NCBI RefSeq assembly: GCF_029919115.1
Contig: NZ_CP123990.1
Span: 5,668,501 to 5,732,500 of the forward strand
Source of the DNA: Variovorax paradoxus
GTDB lineage: Bacteria; Pseudomonadota; Gammaproteobacteria; Burkholderiales; Burkholderiaceae_C
Length of the DNA stretch: 64,000 nucleotides
Direction of reading: 5' to 3'
Numbering within the stretch: the stretch's first letter is position 1; each line of letters starts with the position of its first letter. The notes under the pieces are model-generated. The model ran no database searches. It was not told where the DNA came from and worked only from the letters and a program-made list of their open reading frames with translations. Below, one piece after another: positions 47,920 through 56,470 of this stretch. A program made the translations under genes and the position numbers.

Positions 47920-49593
47920 GTGGGCGTGATTGTCCTGCGCTCCATTCATCCGAACGACACGCCCGCGCTTCGCAAGGAGCGCGGCGCTTTCTTCACGCCT
48001 GACGAAATCACCCGGTTCGTCAGCCAATGGGCGATTCGCGGCGCGGAGGACCTGGTGATGGAGCCCTCCGCGGGCGACGCCGCCTTCCTCGTCGCGGCTG
48101 TGGCCCGCCTGCGCGAACTCGCTGCCGAGCCGGATGCGCGGCCGATTGTCGACGGTGTCGAAATCCATGCGCATAGCGCGCGCGTGGCGGCCCAGCGCGT
48201 TGTGGAGGCAGGTGGTACCGCCCAGATCCGAAACAGCGACTTCTTCCTGATCGAGCCTGAGCCGGTCTACGACACGGTGATCGGCAACCCGCCCTACATC
48301 CGTTACCAGGACTTCTCGGGCGAGTCCCGCCTCCGCGCCCGGGAGGCTGCCCTGCGCGGCGGCGTCTCGCTCACGGGCCTGGCCTCCAGTTGGGCCGCGT
48401 TCACGATCCACTCGGCGCTTTTCCTGAGGCAGGGGGGGCGGCTCGGCCTTGTCCTGCCGGCCGAGCTGCTCTCGGTGAACTATGCGGCGCCGGTGCGCCG
48501 TTTCCTCTTCGACCGTTTCCGCGACGTGGAGCTCGTGCTCTTCGACGAACAGGTGTTCCCCGAAGCCGAGGCCGACGTCGTGCTGCTCCTGGCCGACGGT
48601 TATCTGGAAGGTCCGGCGCAGCATGCGGTCATCCGGCAGGCGAAGAACGCTGCCGACCTCGGGTCGCTCGGCGCTGGCCTGACCTGGACGCCGACGGACC
48701 CGGCGGGCAAGTGGACCAGCAGCCTGGTCGCTCCCGAAGCCGTCAAGCCGGTGCACGGTCTGCTGCAGCAAGGTCTGTTCACCCACCTCGAGACGTGGGG
48801 GGACACCACCCTCGGCATCGTTACCGGGAACAACAAGTACTTCACGCTCTCGCCTGAGCGTGCGAAGGAACTGGGGCTGCGTCCCAAGGAGCTGCTGCGC
48901 CTCTCGCCGCCCGGAAGCGCCCACCTGCGTGGCCTGGCGCTGACCAGCACCATGCTCACCAGGCTGGGCAAGGAGGGGAGCGCCACCTACCTCTTCTACC
49001 CGAGCGCGCCGCCCTCGGCCGAGGCGGCGGCGTACATCGCCGACGGCCATCGGACTGGTGTCGACACGGCCTACAAATGCCGCGTGCGAAAAACCTGGTA
49101 TCAGGTACCGCTCGTTCCGCCGGCCGATCTGTTGTTGACCTGCATGAACGCGGACACCCCCCGGCTCACCGCCAACGAAGCCGGAGCGCGACATCTCAAC
49201 TCGGTCCACGGCGTCTACCTTCATGACGAACACGCCGAATTGGGCCGTGAGCTTTTGCCGCTGGCGAGCCTGAACTCGGTCACGCTGTTCCACGCGGAGA
49301 TGGTGGGACGTGCGTATGGAGGAGGCATCCTGAAGATCGAGCCGAAGGAGGCCGATGTCTGGGCCATGCCGTCGCCCGCACTGGTCCTGGCACGCGCGGA
49401 CGCGCTTCGCGCGGTCAAATCGCAGGTCGCCGAACTGCTGGCCGACGGCCGGCTGCTGGACGCGGTCAAGGTGGTGGACGAGGTTGTTCTCGTGGAGGGC
49501 GACGCATTGTCGGTCGACCAGATCGCACAGATCCGGCAAGCGCGTGAGGAGTTCTTCAAGCGCCGCACCGTGAGAGGCGCCAGTGGCCGCTGA
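47920..49593 (+). CDS. DNA adenine methyltransferase of a type II restriction-modification system
   Basis: 557 residues, Eco57I-like gamma-type N6-adenine methylase. Motif X is RGAFFTPDEIT (22-32), the AdoMet motif I is EPSAGDAAFL (48-57), and the catalytic motif IV is NPPY at 123-126 followed by IRY. The C-terminal half (PKELLRLSPPGSAHLRGLAL, HAEMVGRAYGGGILKIEP) is the target-recognition region. Start GTG 47920 (GTG 47926 possible). Its last codons overlap the next gene, so methylase and endonuclease are coupled. No nuclease motif inside, so it is not type IIG. Confidence 0.9.
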   Translation: MGVIVLRSIHPNDTPALRKERGAFFTPDEITRFVSQWAIRGAEDLVMEPSAGDAAFLVAAVARLRELAAEPDARPIVDGVEIHAHSARVAAQRVVEAGGTAQIRNSDFFLIEPEPVYDTVIGNPPYIRYQDFSGESRLRAREAALRGGVSLTGLASSWAAFTIHSALFLRQGGRLGLVLPAELLSVNYAAPVRRFLFDRFRDVELVLFDEQVFPEAEADVVLLLADGYLEGPAQHAVIRQAKNAADLGSLGAGLTWTPTDPAGKWTSSLVAPEAVKPVHGLLQQGLFTHLETWGDTTLGIVTGNNKYFTLSPERAKELGLRPKELLRLSPPGSAHLRGLALTSTMLTRLGKEGSATYLFYPSAPPSAEAAAYIADGHRTGVDTAYKCRVRKTWYQVPLVPPADLLLTCMNADTPRLTANEAGARHLNSVHGVYLHDEHAELGRELLPLASLNSVTLFHAEMVGRAYGGGILKIEPKEADVWAMPSPALVLARADALRAVKSQVAELLADGRLLDAVKVVDEVVLVEGDALSVDQIAQIRQAREEFFKRRTVRGASGR

Positions 49594-50602
49594 GCCAAGC
49601 GCGAAGGCGCGAGCCTGGGTCCTCTTCGATCGCATCGTCGCATGTGCCGCTCCGGAAGGGGTGCACAGCAATCCCTGGGTCAAGGGGACGGACGGACAGC
49701 TGCGGTTCGAGCCCGATTTCGACACCCTCGCCCGGCTGCTCGGGGTGCCGCTTCACCTGAGGGCCGGAACGCAGTCCGGCGTGCCGGCGCTGGCCCTCGA
49801 TGTCTGGCTGAGCTACGAGCTGCGGCGCGCGGGCTTCAACGCCGACCAGGCGTGGCCGCGGCCGGTCCATCCGCGCATCCTGCCGGCGCCGATCGCCAAC
49901 CTGCTGAAGGCGCTGCCCATCGGGCTCCGGAAAGCCGTGGCGGACCGCATCGAGAAGGACGGCGCGATCACCGGCGCGACCTCATCGAGCGGCATCATCC
50001 TCGGCAAGAATTACCTCAAGCAGGTCGACGTGGTCATCTCGGACTGGGTCACCGGGCCCGAGCTGCTGATCTCGACCAAGCGCATGGACTCTTCCTATGG
50101 GAAGAATGCGCCAAACCGGATCGAGGAATCCTACGGGGACGCGAAGAACCTGCGGCTGAGGCATCCGCTCGCTGCGCTGGGCTTCGTGTTCGGCCTTCGC
50201 TCGGACATCCTCCAGAAGGAGCCCGCAACCGCCGAGTGGCTGTTCGATCTGCTGGCCAAGCTCGGCCGCGAGGACGATGCCTACCATGCGACCTGCCTCG
50301 TCTTGATGGAGTATGCCAACGACGGCGCGATCCCCGAGACGGGTGAAGAACCTCCTGTGACGGCGCTGCCGGAGCCGGGGCGCGAACTGGCAGACGACGG
50401 TGCGCCCGCGCCCGCCCTCGATGCCGTGGTCGACCAAGACATTGCGAAGCTTCCGAAGGTGACGATCCTCCGGCAGGAGGTTCCAGAGGAACTCGCGCCC
50501 GGCCGCTTCCTTGCGGCCATGGTCACGCGCGTCCTTGGCGCGACGCCGGTGAACATGCATAAGGAAGCCCGAAGAAGGCGTGCTTCGCCGCAGCTGCGTT
50601 AG
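49583..50602 (+). CDS. Restriction endonuclease partner of the methylase
   Basis: 339 residues. A PD-(D/E)xK-type core is visible at about 147-170: QVDVVISDWVTGPELLISTK, with Asp149, Glu160 and Lys166, followed by the conserved NRIEESYGDAKNLRLRHPLAALGF. The N-terminal half may recognise DNA. Start GTG 49583, 11 bp inside the end of the methylase gene, so the nuclease is translated after the protective enzyme. The specificity cannot be read from sequence. The C-terminal 60 residues are disordered and acidic then basic. Confidence 0.82.
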   Translation: MAAEPSAKARAWVLFDRIVACAAPEGVHSNPWVKGTDGQLRFEPDFDTLARLLGVPLHLRAGTQSGVPALALDVWLSYELRRAGFNADQAWPRPVHPRILPAPIANLLKALPIGLRKAVADRIEKDGAITGATSSSGIILGKNYLKQVDVVISDWVTGPELLISTKRMDSSYGKNAPNRIEESYGDAKNLRLRHPLAALGFVFGLRSDILQKEPATAEWLFDLLAKLGREDDAYHATCLVLMEYANDGAIPETGEEPPVTALPEPGRELADDGAPAPALDAVVDQDIAKLPKVTILRQEVPEELAPGRFLAAMVTRVLGATPVNMHKEARRRRASPQLR

Positions 50603-50927
50603 GCGCGACGCCCTGGCTCTCCGAGAATGGGTGGCGAGTCGGGCGATATGAGACAAGCTCAAACGGACGCATAGAGGTTTACGGGGGCGTGCGGACAGGA
50701 GTGCATGTTTTGGCTTTTGTCTTCGGGCCTGCATCTACAACGGTGGCGCGCGGCCACGCGCGCCTGCTACGTGCCGACTCCCTCTTCATCATGGGCAGGT
50801 TGTTCTGGGGATGCCACCCGAGCTCGTATGCCTCCCATGCGGAGAAAGCCGTGCGGGATGGCTGCACGGCCGACTGGCTCAAGCCTCGACGTTGGACTCT
50901 TGAAACGAGCCTCCAGACCGACGTTCG
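50603..50927. other. Intergenic, no supported gene
   Basis: 325 bp. An 82-codon plus-strand frame (50689-50937) and a 67-codon minus-strand frame overlap each other; neither has recognisable motifs. The plus frame runs past the 3' end of the following convergent gene. Possibly a degraded gene. Confidence 0.4.
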
Positions 50928-52214
50928 CTACAGCTGAGCCGCTAGCAGGGAAGCGAAAAACTCCATGATCTTTTCAGAAAGTGGCCGGACGCGCCAACTT
51001 TCGAGGGTGACGCGTTTCGACTGCTGCAGGTCGGCTTCAAACTGCCTCGTCTGCGCGGCGGTGAACTCCGCATCGTAAATATTGAGGTTAGCTTCGTCGT
51101 TGAGCCGAAATGAGCGATTGTCGAAGTTCGTCGAGCCGACAGAGGTAAGCAAACCGTCTACGGTGAACACCTTGACATGGAACATCGTCGGCTGGTACTC
51201 GTGGATTTCAGCACCGGCTTCGAGAAGCGGTTCCCAGCTCGCGCGCGAGGCGCCGCGTACGGTCTGCGAATCGATGATCGGCCCCGGCACGATAATGCGA
51301 ACGCGCACGCCGCGCTTCATAGCAGCGACCAGCGCTCCAACGGTGAGATCGTCGGGCACAAAATAGGCACTCGCGAGGTCAATGTTCTTGGCCGCCGCTG
51401 TGATCGACAGTAGGTACATCAGATGCACGCCTTCGCTGCCACCGGAAGGCGAACTGCTGAACACCTGTGCGCGCCCATTGCCGGCGGTCGCGAGTGCGGG
51501 GAAATATGCTTCTCCGTGAAGCACATCGCCCGACGCCTTGACCCAGTTGTCCATGAAGACCGCCTGCATCTGAGCGACCACCGGCCCTTGGACTTTGAAG
51601 TGCGAGTCGCGCCAGTGTTCCGCGTCTTGCGCGTCGCCTGTCCACTTAGGCGCAATACCCACTCCCCCTGTGAAGCCGGTGTGGCCGTCGATCACAAGCA
51701 GCTTGCGATGGGTCCGGTTGTTTACGCGCGCAATGTCGTACCAGGCCGGCTTGTGAAACTTTCGGATCTGGACCCCAGAGGCTTCCATTTCTTGAAGGAA
51801 CTTCTCGTCGATCTTGCCGCTGCCCACCCAGTCGAGCAGCAGATGCACTCTGACGCCGGCCTTCGCGCGCTCGGCGAGCGCGTCGGCGAAGGCCTTTCCG
51901 ATGTCGCCCGACCAGTAGATATAGGTCTCGAATGTGATGCTCTGCTTCGCGCCCCTGATGGCCTCGAGCATCGGTGGAAAAATGCGGTCACCGTTGTAGA
52001 GCGCCTCAAAGCGGTTGCCCTCCAGAATGGCCGGACCGAGCAGCACTCCGAGCGCGCGCTGATACTGCGCATCGTCCAGGCTGTACTCGCGCTTGATCTG
52101 CTCGTTGAGCTTCTTTTCTCCTGCCGTGAAATTGAGCGCCACCAACGTGGCAGCCACGGTTAGCAGGAAAGTCCAGACAGCAGTCTTTAAGCGGGATCCG
52201 GAACGTCTATTCAT
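50928..52214 (-). CDS. Cardiolipin synthase/phospholipase D family protein (second copy)
   Basis: 428 residues with an N-terminal anchor (about 10-28, AVWTFLLTVAATLVALNFT) and two complete HKD motifs: THRKLLVIDGHTGFTGGVGI and FHVKVFTVDGLLTSVGSTNFDNRSF. A typical ClsB/YmdC-like bacterial PLD. Coupled to a small secreted protein gene upstream by a 4-bp ATGA overlap. Together with the copy at 43.6 kb it brackets the regulator/R-M segment. Convergent with the R-M genes. Confidence 0.88.
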   Translation of the reverse strand: MNRRSGSRLKTAVWTFLLTVAATLVALNFTAGEKKLNEQIKREYSLDDAQYQRALGVLLGPAILEGNRFEALYNGDRIFPPMLEAIRGAKQSITFETYIYWSGDIGKAFADALAERAKAGVRVHLLLDWVGSGKIDEKFLQEMEASGVQIRKFHKPAWYDIARVNNRTHRKLLVIDGHTGFTGGVGIAPKWTGDAQDAEHWRDSHFKVQGPVVAQMQAVFMDNWVKASGDVLHGEAYFPALATAGNGRAQVFSSSPSGGSEGVHLMYLLSITAAAKNIDLASAYFVPDDLTVGALVAAMKRGVRVRIIVPGPIIDSQTVRGASRASWEPLLEAGAEIHEYQPTMFHVKVFTVDGLLTSVGSTNFDNRSFRLNDEANLNIYDAEFTAAQTRQFEADLQQSKRVTLESWRVRPLSEKIMEFFASLLAAQL

Positions 52215-52477
52215 TGTTCTGCGGCAGAGAAGAGGCGAACGAACGGGATATCCACAGCGAGTGATCCCGTGGAAAGCCGAATGTCAAAGGGGAATGACGG
52301 GCTGGTGTTGCCGTATTCTGCCCTTAGCGTTTCCGCGCCCACACGCCGCGTGGCGTCATGCTCAAAGTCGCGCGCAGGCACCTCCCAGCGGGAGAAAGAG
52401 GTTCCTTCTCCCGCGGCTTGTGCGGCCACTGATGCCAGCGCGAGGGCCAGCGCTGCGAGGCGTTCGACGATCGTCAT
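52211..52477 (-). CDS. Small secreted protein coupled to the phospholipase D gene
   Basis: 88 residues. A signal peptide (VERLAALALALASVAAQAAG, cleavage near residue 22) leads a short mature domain (FSRWEVPARDFEHDATRRVG, FPFDIRLSTGSLAVDIPFVR) with no Cys and no family assignment. The 4-bp overlap with the PLD gene implies a joint function at the membrane, perhaps as a substrate- or partner-binding protein. Confidence 0.6.
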   Translation of the reverse strand: MTIVERLAALALALASVAAQAAGEGTSFSRWEVPARDFEHDATRRVGAETLRAEYGNTSPSFPFDIRLSTGSLAVDIPFVRLFSAAEQ

Positions 52478-52540
52478 GGCTGGATACTAAAGGCCGACCC
52501 CGGGGATCGCGTCATGCCTGTGGACGATGTCGAAGCTGCA

Positions 52541-52777
52541 AGGGCAAGGTCCTTGTCCGACGATGAAGGCTGGCTGAGTTGAATGTTTGCTCGGGAATTC
52601 GCTGCCGCTCGACCGTGCTGGTTCGCTCCATCGATGTTCGGCATGCCGAACATCGATGGAGGACTCCGAACTGCCGATCGACCGCAACGCTGCGGGAGCG
52701 GTGAAACGGCGAGGGGAGTTCGACGCCGGAATTCCGAGGGCAAAGTCCTTGTGCGGCTATGAGGGCAGGATAGACTG
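52541..52777. other. oriT: Origin of transfer (oriT) with IncP-like nic motif
   Basis: The region upstream of mobC and the relaxase gene has the design of an oriT. An imperfect direct repeat of about 35 bp occurs at 52541-52575 and 52737-52771 (AGGGCAAGGTCCTTGTCCG versus AGGGCAAAGTCCTTGTGCG). A large palindrome lies between the copies. On the minus strand at 52761-52777 the sequence CTATCCTGCCC equals, as I remember it, the core of the RP4/IncP nic region (YATCCTG, nick after G). The nick would fall at about 52765/52766. Confidence 0.7.
52627..52660. repeat. Perfect 34-bp palindrome in oriT
   Basis: Each half is TCCATCGATGTTCGGCA and the two halves are exact reverse complements with no spacer. 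The inner 18 bp, TGTTCGGCATGCCGAACA, recurs at 53229-53246 inside mobC. Likely binding site for MobC or another relaxosome regulator. Confidence 0.8.
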
Positions 52778-52810
52778 ACGTCAGACATTGTTTACGGCAA
52801 CGGCGTTGCA

Positions 52811-53389
52811 ATGACCAAGACCTCTCGACCCAGCCGCGTGATAGGTACCCGGGTGTCGCCCGATAAGAAGGCACGCTTCGCCGCGCTGGCCGCGCGGCAT
52901 CACCTCAGTGCGGCGGGCCTGCTCGCAAAGATGGTCGACGAAGTGCTCAAGACCAACGGCCAGATTTCGCCGGGCTCGGCCGGACAGCGGTCCCCCAACG
53001 AACCGGAAAGCGGCGCTGGCGTGACGGACCGCATCACGCTGCGGCTTCGCCAAGGCGATCGCGCGCTGGCAGCAAGGCGAGCGCGTGCCCGTGGCATGAA
53101 GACAGGCAGCTACCTGACCCTCCTGATCCACAACCATGTCCGTGACGCGGCCGTGCTGCCGCCGAACGAACTCGACCAGATCAAAGCGACCGCCGCCCAG
53201 CTGGGCGCGTTGCAACGGCAGCTCCGAATGTTCGGCATGCCGAACACTCTGTCTCAGCCGGTCTCGGACCTCAGCGAAACGATCGCGCGGGTCCGGCAGG
53301 AAGTCGAGGCGGCACGCGAGGCCACGGCCGCCCTCGTGCGCCGCAACCTCATCAGCTGGGAGACCAGCGGCAGGAGTGCCGATGCCTGA
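52811..53389 (+). CDS. mobC: MobC-like relaxosome accessory protein
   Basis: 192 residues. Two ribbon-helix-helix-like blocks: SRVIGTRVSPDKKARFAALA with AGLLAKMVDEVLK near the start, and TDRITLRLRQGDRALAARRA with TGSYLTLLIHNHVR in the middle. The C-terminus (LDQIKATAAQLGALQRQLRM) is the coiled region typical of MobC family proteins, which help the relaxase open oriT DNA. It directly follows oriT and overlaps the relaxase start by 8 bp. A palindrome copy (53229-53246) lies in its coding sequence. Confidence 0.78.
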   Translation: MTKTSRPSRVIGTRVSPDKKARFAALAARHHLSAAGLLAKMVDEVLKTNGQISPGSAGQRSPNEPESGAGVTDRITLRLRQGDRALAARRARARGMKTGSYLTLLIHNHVRDAAVLPPNELDQIKATAAQLGALQRQLRMFGMPNTLSQPVSDLSETIARVRQEVEAAREATAALVRRNLISWETSGRSADA

Positions 53390-54488
53390 ACAGACGGTGC
53401 GCTTGGGCCGAAACAGCCACGGCGCCACCGGTGCGCCGCGCGACATGACGCTGGACATCGTGAGCTACGGCCGGCGGGGACCGGGCGGCCAGCTGCGCTT
53501 CGGCGCCGATCAGATCGCGCAGATCCAACGCACGGTGGGGCGTACGCCCGAGGTGATGGTGAAGGTCTCCGGCGGCGGACGGGACGTCGGCGGCGTCGAA
53601 GCCCATCTGCGCTACATCGGCCGCCACGGCAAGCTGCCGATCGAAACCGATGAGGGGCTGACGCCGCACGGCCGGGGTGCAGCGAAGGAGATCACGGCCG
53701 ACTGGCAGCTGGAACTTTGCAGAAGCCAGTACAAGCCGAAACCCGCTCAGGGGCAGAAAGACACGCGCGCGAAGCTCGTTCACAACCTCGTGCTGTCCAT
53801 GCCCGCCGGCACGCCGCCGGACAAGGTCCTGGCCGCGGCGCGTGTCTTTGCGCGCGAGAACTTCGCGTTCCAATATCGCTACGCCATGGTGCTGCACACC
53901 GACCAGCCGCACCCGCATGTGCATCTGGTGGTCAAGTGCGAGCACGAGTTCGAGCCCGGCAAGCGCCTGTACATCCGCAAGGAGACGCTGCGGCAATGGC
54001 GCGAGCAATTCGCTTCGCTGATGCGGGAGCAGGGCGTGGCGGCCAACGCCACGCCGCGTCAGGTGCGGGGACAGATCCGCAAGCCATACAAGGATGCGAT
54101 CCATCATCGGCTGCGAGCACTCCGGGCCTTCGCACAGTTGCCCATCGTCCAGCGCGAAGAGCGTCGGGCGCCGAAGCCTTCGACGGCGATGCGCACGAAG
54201 TTGGGAAAGGTGCTGCAGAACCTCAAGGCCGGCCGGGTCGCTTCGGATGCAGGTCAGGCAAAGATGCTGGATACGCGGCAAGAGGTGTTGGCGGATTGGC
54301 ATGCAACGGCCGAGAAGCTGAGGCGACAAGGCGACGCTGAGCTGGCTGCGCAGGTGGATCGCTTTACTGCGGGCATGCCGCAAGTGCAGACCGACAATCA
54401 GCGGTTGGGGGAACGCTGGAGAGACGCAGAAAAAAATCGGATGCTGGAGCGCGCGGATGCCAAGTTCTTCGAGTCGAAAGTTCGATGA
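53382..54488 (+). CDS. Relaxase (MOB family with HxDxxHPHxH motif)
   Basis: 368 residues. The metal-binding motif III is at residues 172-181, HTDQPHPHVH. A candidate catalytic tyrosine is Tyr78 in HLRYIGRHGKL. The N-terminal 190 residues form the relaxase domain; the rest is a charged helical tail (LGKVLQNLKAGRVASDAGQA, ERWRDAEKNRMLERADAKFF). It nicks oriT, stays covalently attached to the 5' end and is exported by the VirB/VirD4 system. ATG 53382 overlaps the mobC stop. The nic match suggests a MOBP-type enzyme. Confidence 0.88.
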   Translation: MPEQTVRLGRNSHGATGAPRDMTLDIVSYGRRGPGGQLRFGADQIAQIQRTVGRTPEVMVKVSGGGRDVGGVEAHLRYIGRHGKLPIETDEGLTPHGRGAAKEITADWQLELCRSQYKPKPAQGQKDTRAKLVHNLVLSMPAGTPPDKVLAAARVFARENFAFQYRYAMVLHTDQPHPHVHLVVKCEHEFEPGKRLYIRKETLRQWREQFASLMREQGVAANATPRQVRGQIRKPYKDAIHHRLRALRAFAQLPIVQREERRAPKPSTAMRTKLGKVLQNLKAGRVASDAGQAKMLDTRQEVLADWHATAEKLRRQGDAELAAQVDRFTAGMPQVQTDNQRLGERWRDAEKNRMLERADAKFFESKVR

Positions 54489-54732
54489 ACCTGTCGCGCG
54501 TCGTCGCTGCGCCCCTTCACGTTCCGAGGGCCCAACACGATCGAGATCCCTCCCTCGGACTGGCGGCAACGTGTCCGGTGCGGTGGAACGGCACCGCTTA
54601 CTATGGACTATCACGACATGCTTCCACCGACGCGGCACGCGCGCTCCAGAGCACGCTCATGAGTGAGCACGGTTAGATTGCGATAGCTCGCATCACATCG
54701 CAGCTATCAGCGTCGTCTGCCGCGAAAAGAGG

Positions 54733-55065
54733 CTATTTCGCAGGCGAGAAAGAGGTTGGCGCCAAGAACGAGTTGTCCATCTTCGCAACAATGGGTCCGG
54801 CTGCCTCGCTCACCTTTCGGATCTCGATCCATTCGGGATCGACGACAAACTTGCCCCACTTGATCTCACGATCGGCCAGGCTTTCCCATACAAGCATGTA
54901 GGTAAGTGCGTTGCTGTCGGGCCCGACGGCGGTCGTCCAATATCCGAGCTGACGGATTCCCAGCCGGTTCCAGATGCCCACCGTGTGATCGCGAAATCTG
55001 GCAAGAACATCGGGTAGCCGGCCAGGCATTGCGGTATAGACGCGTAGTTCGTAAATCATCGACAT
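54733..55065 (-). CDS. NIPSNAP-family protein
   Basis: 110 residues: MIYELRVYTAMPGRLPDVLA, then IRQLGYWTTAVGPDSNALTY and WGKFVVDPEWIEIRKVSEAA, the dimeric alpha/beta-barrel pattern of NIPSNAP proteins (ferredoxin-like fold). The biochemical role of bacterial members is unclear. ATG 55065 has GAGGA upstream. It appears to be a metabolic gene stranded between conjugation genes, with an IS66 remnant behind it. Confidence 0.85.
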   Translation of the reverse strand: MSMIYELRVYTAMPGRLPDVLARFRDHTVGIWNRLGIRQLGYWTTAVGPDSNALTYMLVWESLADREIKWGKFVVDPEWIEIRKVSEAAGPIVAKMDNSFLAPTSFSPAK

Positions 55066-55195
55066 CATTCCTCGAAAGATCGTTGCAAGTTGAAGGGGTG
55101 GCGGGCGCGACCGCCAAGACCACATTGTTATGCCAGAGTCGATCGGCGTTCAACGGAGATGATTTGCCTGTGCGAAAGGCCGCCACCGGGGCCGG

Positions 55196-55573
55196 TTAAG
55201 AGCTGGCCGATCGAGCCAGCTGCCGTCTTGGCGCCACGATGATGTTCGGTGACCGACAGACCGCAATTCCACGATTGGTTCGTCCGTTGATGGGCACCAC
55301 CGTGGTCAAGGACGGTTGCGCGATCAGCCGCTCGCGCAACGCGTTGGCCACTGGTCGTGATTGTCGTCGTCGCACTTCGTGGCGCTGCTGTAATTCACGG
55401 CCCGAGACGTCACGCTCGATGTCGCAAAGCGCCCGAATTGAAACGGCCAGCCGATTGGTTCGGAGACGGCTTGAGATCGTGGAGTCGCCTTGAGCGAGGA
55501 GAACGCGGCCGGCGTGAGACAACGCGACTATCCTGGTCGTCCCATTGGGCCGCTGGTCAATTCTTCCCGGCAA
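55196..55573 (-). pseudogene. IS66-family TnpC-like remnant
   Basis: The minus-strand frame contains NRLAVSIRALCDIERDVSGR and HEVRRRQSRPVANALRERLI, which resemble the IS66 TnpC segment around A-x-x-x-L-Y-x-I-E-R..R..R-x-x-x-S-x-P. The flanks are unrelated and no catalytic residues remain. Its end overlaps the 3' end of the traX-like gene by 18 bp. Confidence 0.5.
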
Positions 55574-56303
55574 TCAGCACCAAGGCGATCAGAGAGAGAT
55601 GGAGTGGATAGAAAGCGTAGAAGACCCACCGACTGCGTGGCAACGGAATCTCTACCTGCCGCGCGCCCCAGATCAAGAGCAGGGCGGCCATCGCCGCGAA
55701 GTTGCCGTTGACCGCCGCGAGGGACCCCGTCGCCAAAGCCCACCACAGCATCCGCAGCCCGCTGGGCCGGCGAATGAACGCCCAGGAGCCGATGCAGTAA
55801 AGCAGCGCAGGCCACCAGAACTCCACTACCGCGCCGCCGACGATAAAGGCGACCAAGGCACTGCAGCGCGCGATCCAACTGTCCCGCTCGAGCAGCCAGA
55901 CGATCAGCGTTGCCAGCAAGAGGGTGGCAAGGATGTTCAAAGGCCACCAGCCGACCAAACGAACGAAAGCCGGTGTAGCTAGCAGTGCAAAGACTGCCAG
56001 TCTCTTCACGACGCGCAGGTGCATGCCGCTCTCAAGCGCACCGGCGCATGCCAGGTTTGCCATGAGCACGAAGCCGAACAGCGGCATCACCATGCGGCCC
56101 AGTGCGTAGAGCGTCTGGCTTGCTTCGGCCAGCAGGTACTTGTTGACGTGATCTCCCGTCATGAGCAACAGACCGACCCATTTGAGGGCTTCGAGCGAGC
56201 CATTCGAGATCGGCCAGGTGCCCTCTGGTGTCTGAGCCTTCACTCGGTCGAGCATTTGAGCTTTCGGGACATGGCGGTGCGGCTTGTTGAACCCTTCGCG
56301 CAT
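55557..56303 (-). CDS. traX: TraX-family membrane protein
   Basis: 248 residues, largely hydrophobic with about seven membrane helices. The N-terminal signature SLEALKWVGLLLMTGDHVNK is typical of TraX, an acetyltransferase-like protein that N-acetylates pilin in F-type systems and is common in conjugative plasmids. Helices include RMVMPLFGFVLMANLACAGA, ILATLLLATLIVWLLE and ALVAFIVGGAVVEFWW. The C-terminus (FYAFYPLHLSLIALVLI) carries a conserved YPLHL box. ATG 56303 preferred. Confidence 0.85.
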   Translation of the reverse strand: MREGFNKPHRHVPKAQMLDRVKAQTPEGTWPISNGSLEALKWVGLLLMTGDHVNKYLLAEASQTLYALGRMVMPLFGFVLMANLACAGALESGMHLRVVKRLAVFALLATPAFVRLVGWWPLNILATLLLATLIVWLLERDSWIARCSALVAFIVGGAVVEFWWPALLYCIGSWAFIRRPSGLRMLWWALATGSLAAVNGNFAAMAALLLIWGARQVEIPLPRSRWVFYAFYPLHLSLIALVLIAGKN

Positions 56304-56470
56304 CACACGCTCCGGGGGAGTTCATGCTGTCGAATCACTGCTCGCGTCACGCCGCGCCGCGCGGATTGTTCGGGAGGGCGCCTCGAATGATGTCGCGCGA
56401 CAGCGCAGAACCGCAGAGAGGAGCGCACAGCGCAAGTGCTGCAATCCTTGAACCTGGTTTCCGATGATGT

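Noticed and set aside
50689..50937. An 82-codon plus-strand gene between the endonuclease and phospholipase genes
   Set aside because: No recognisable motif or ribosome-binding site, and it overlaps the 3' end of a well-supported convergent gene.
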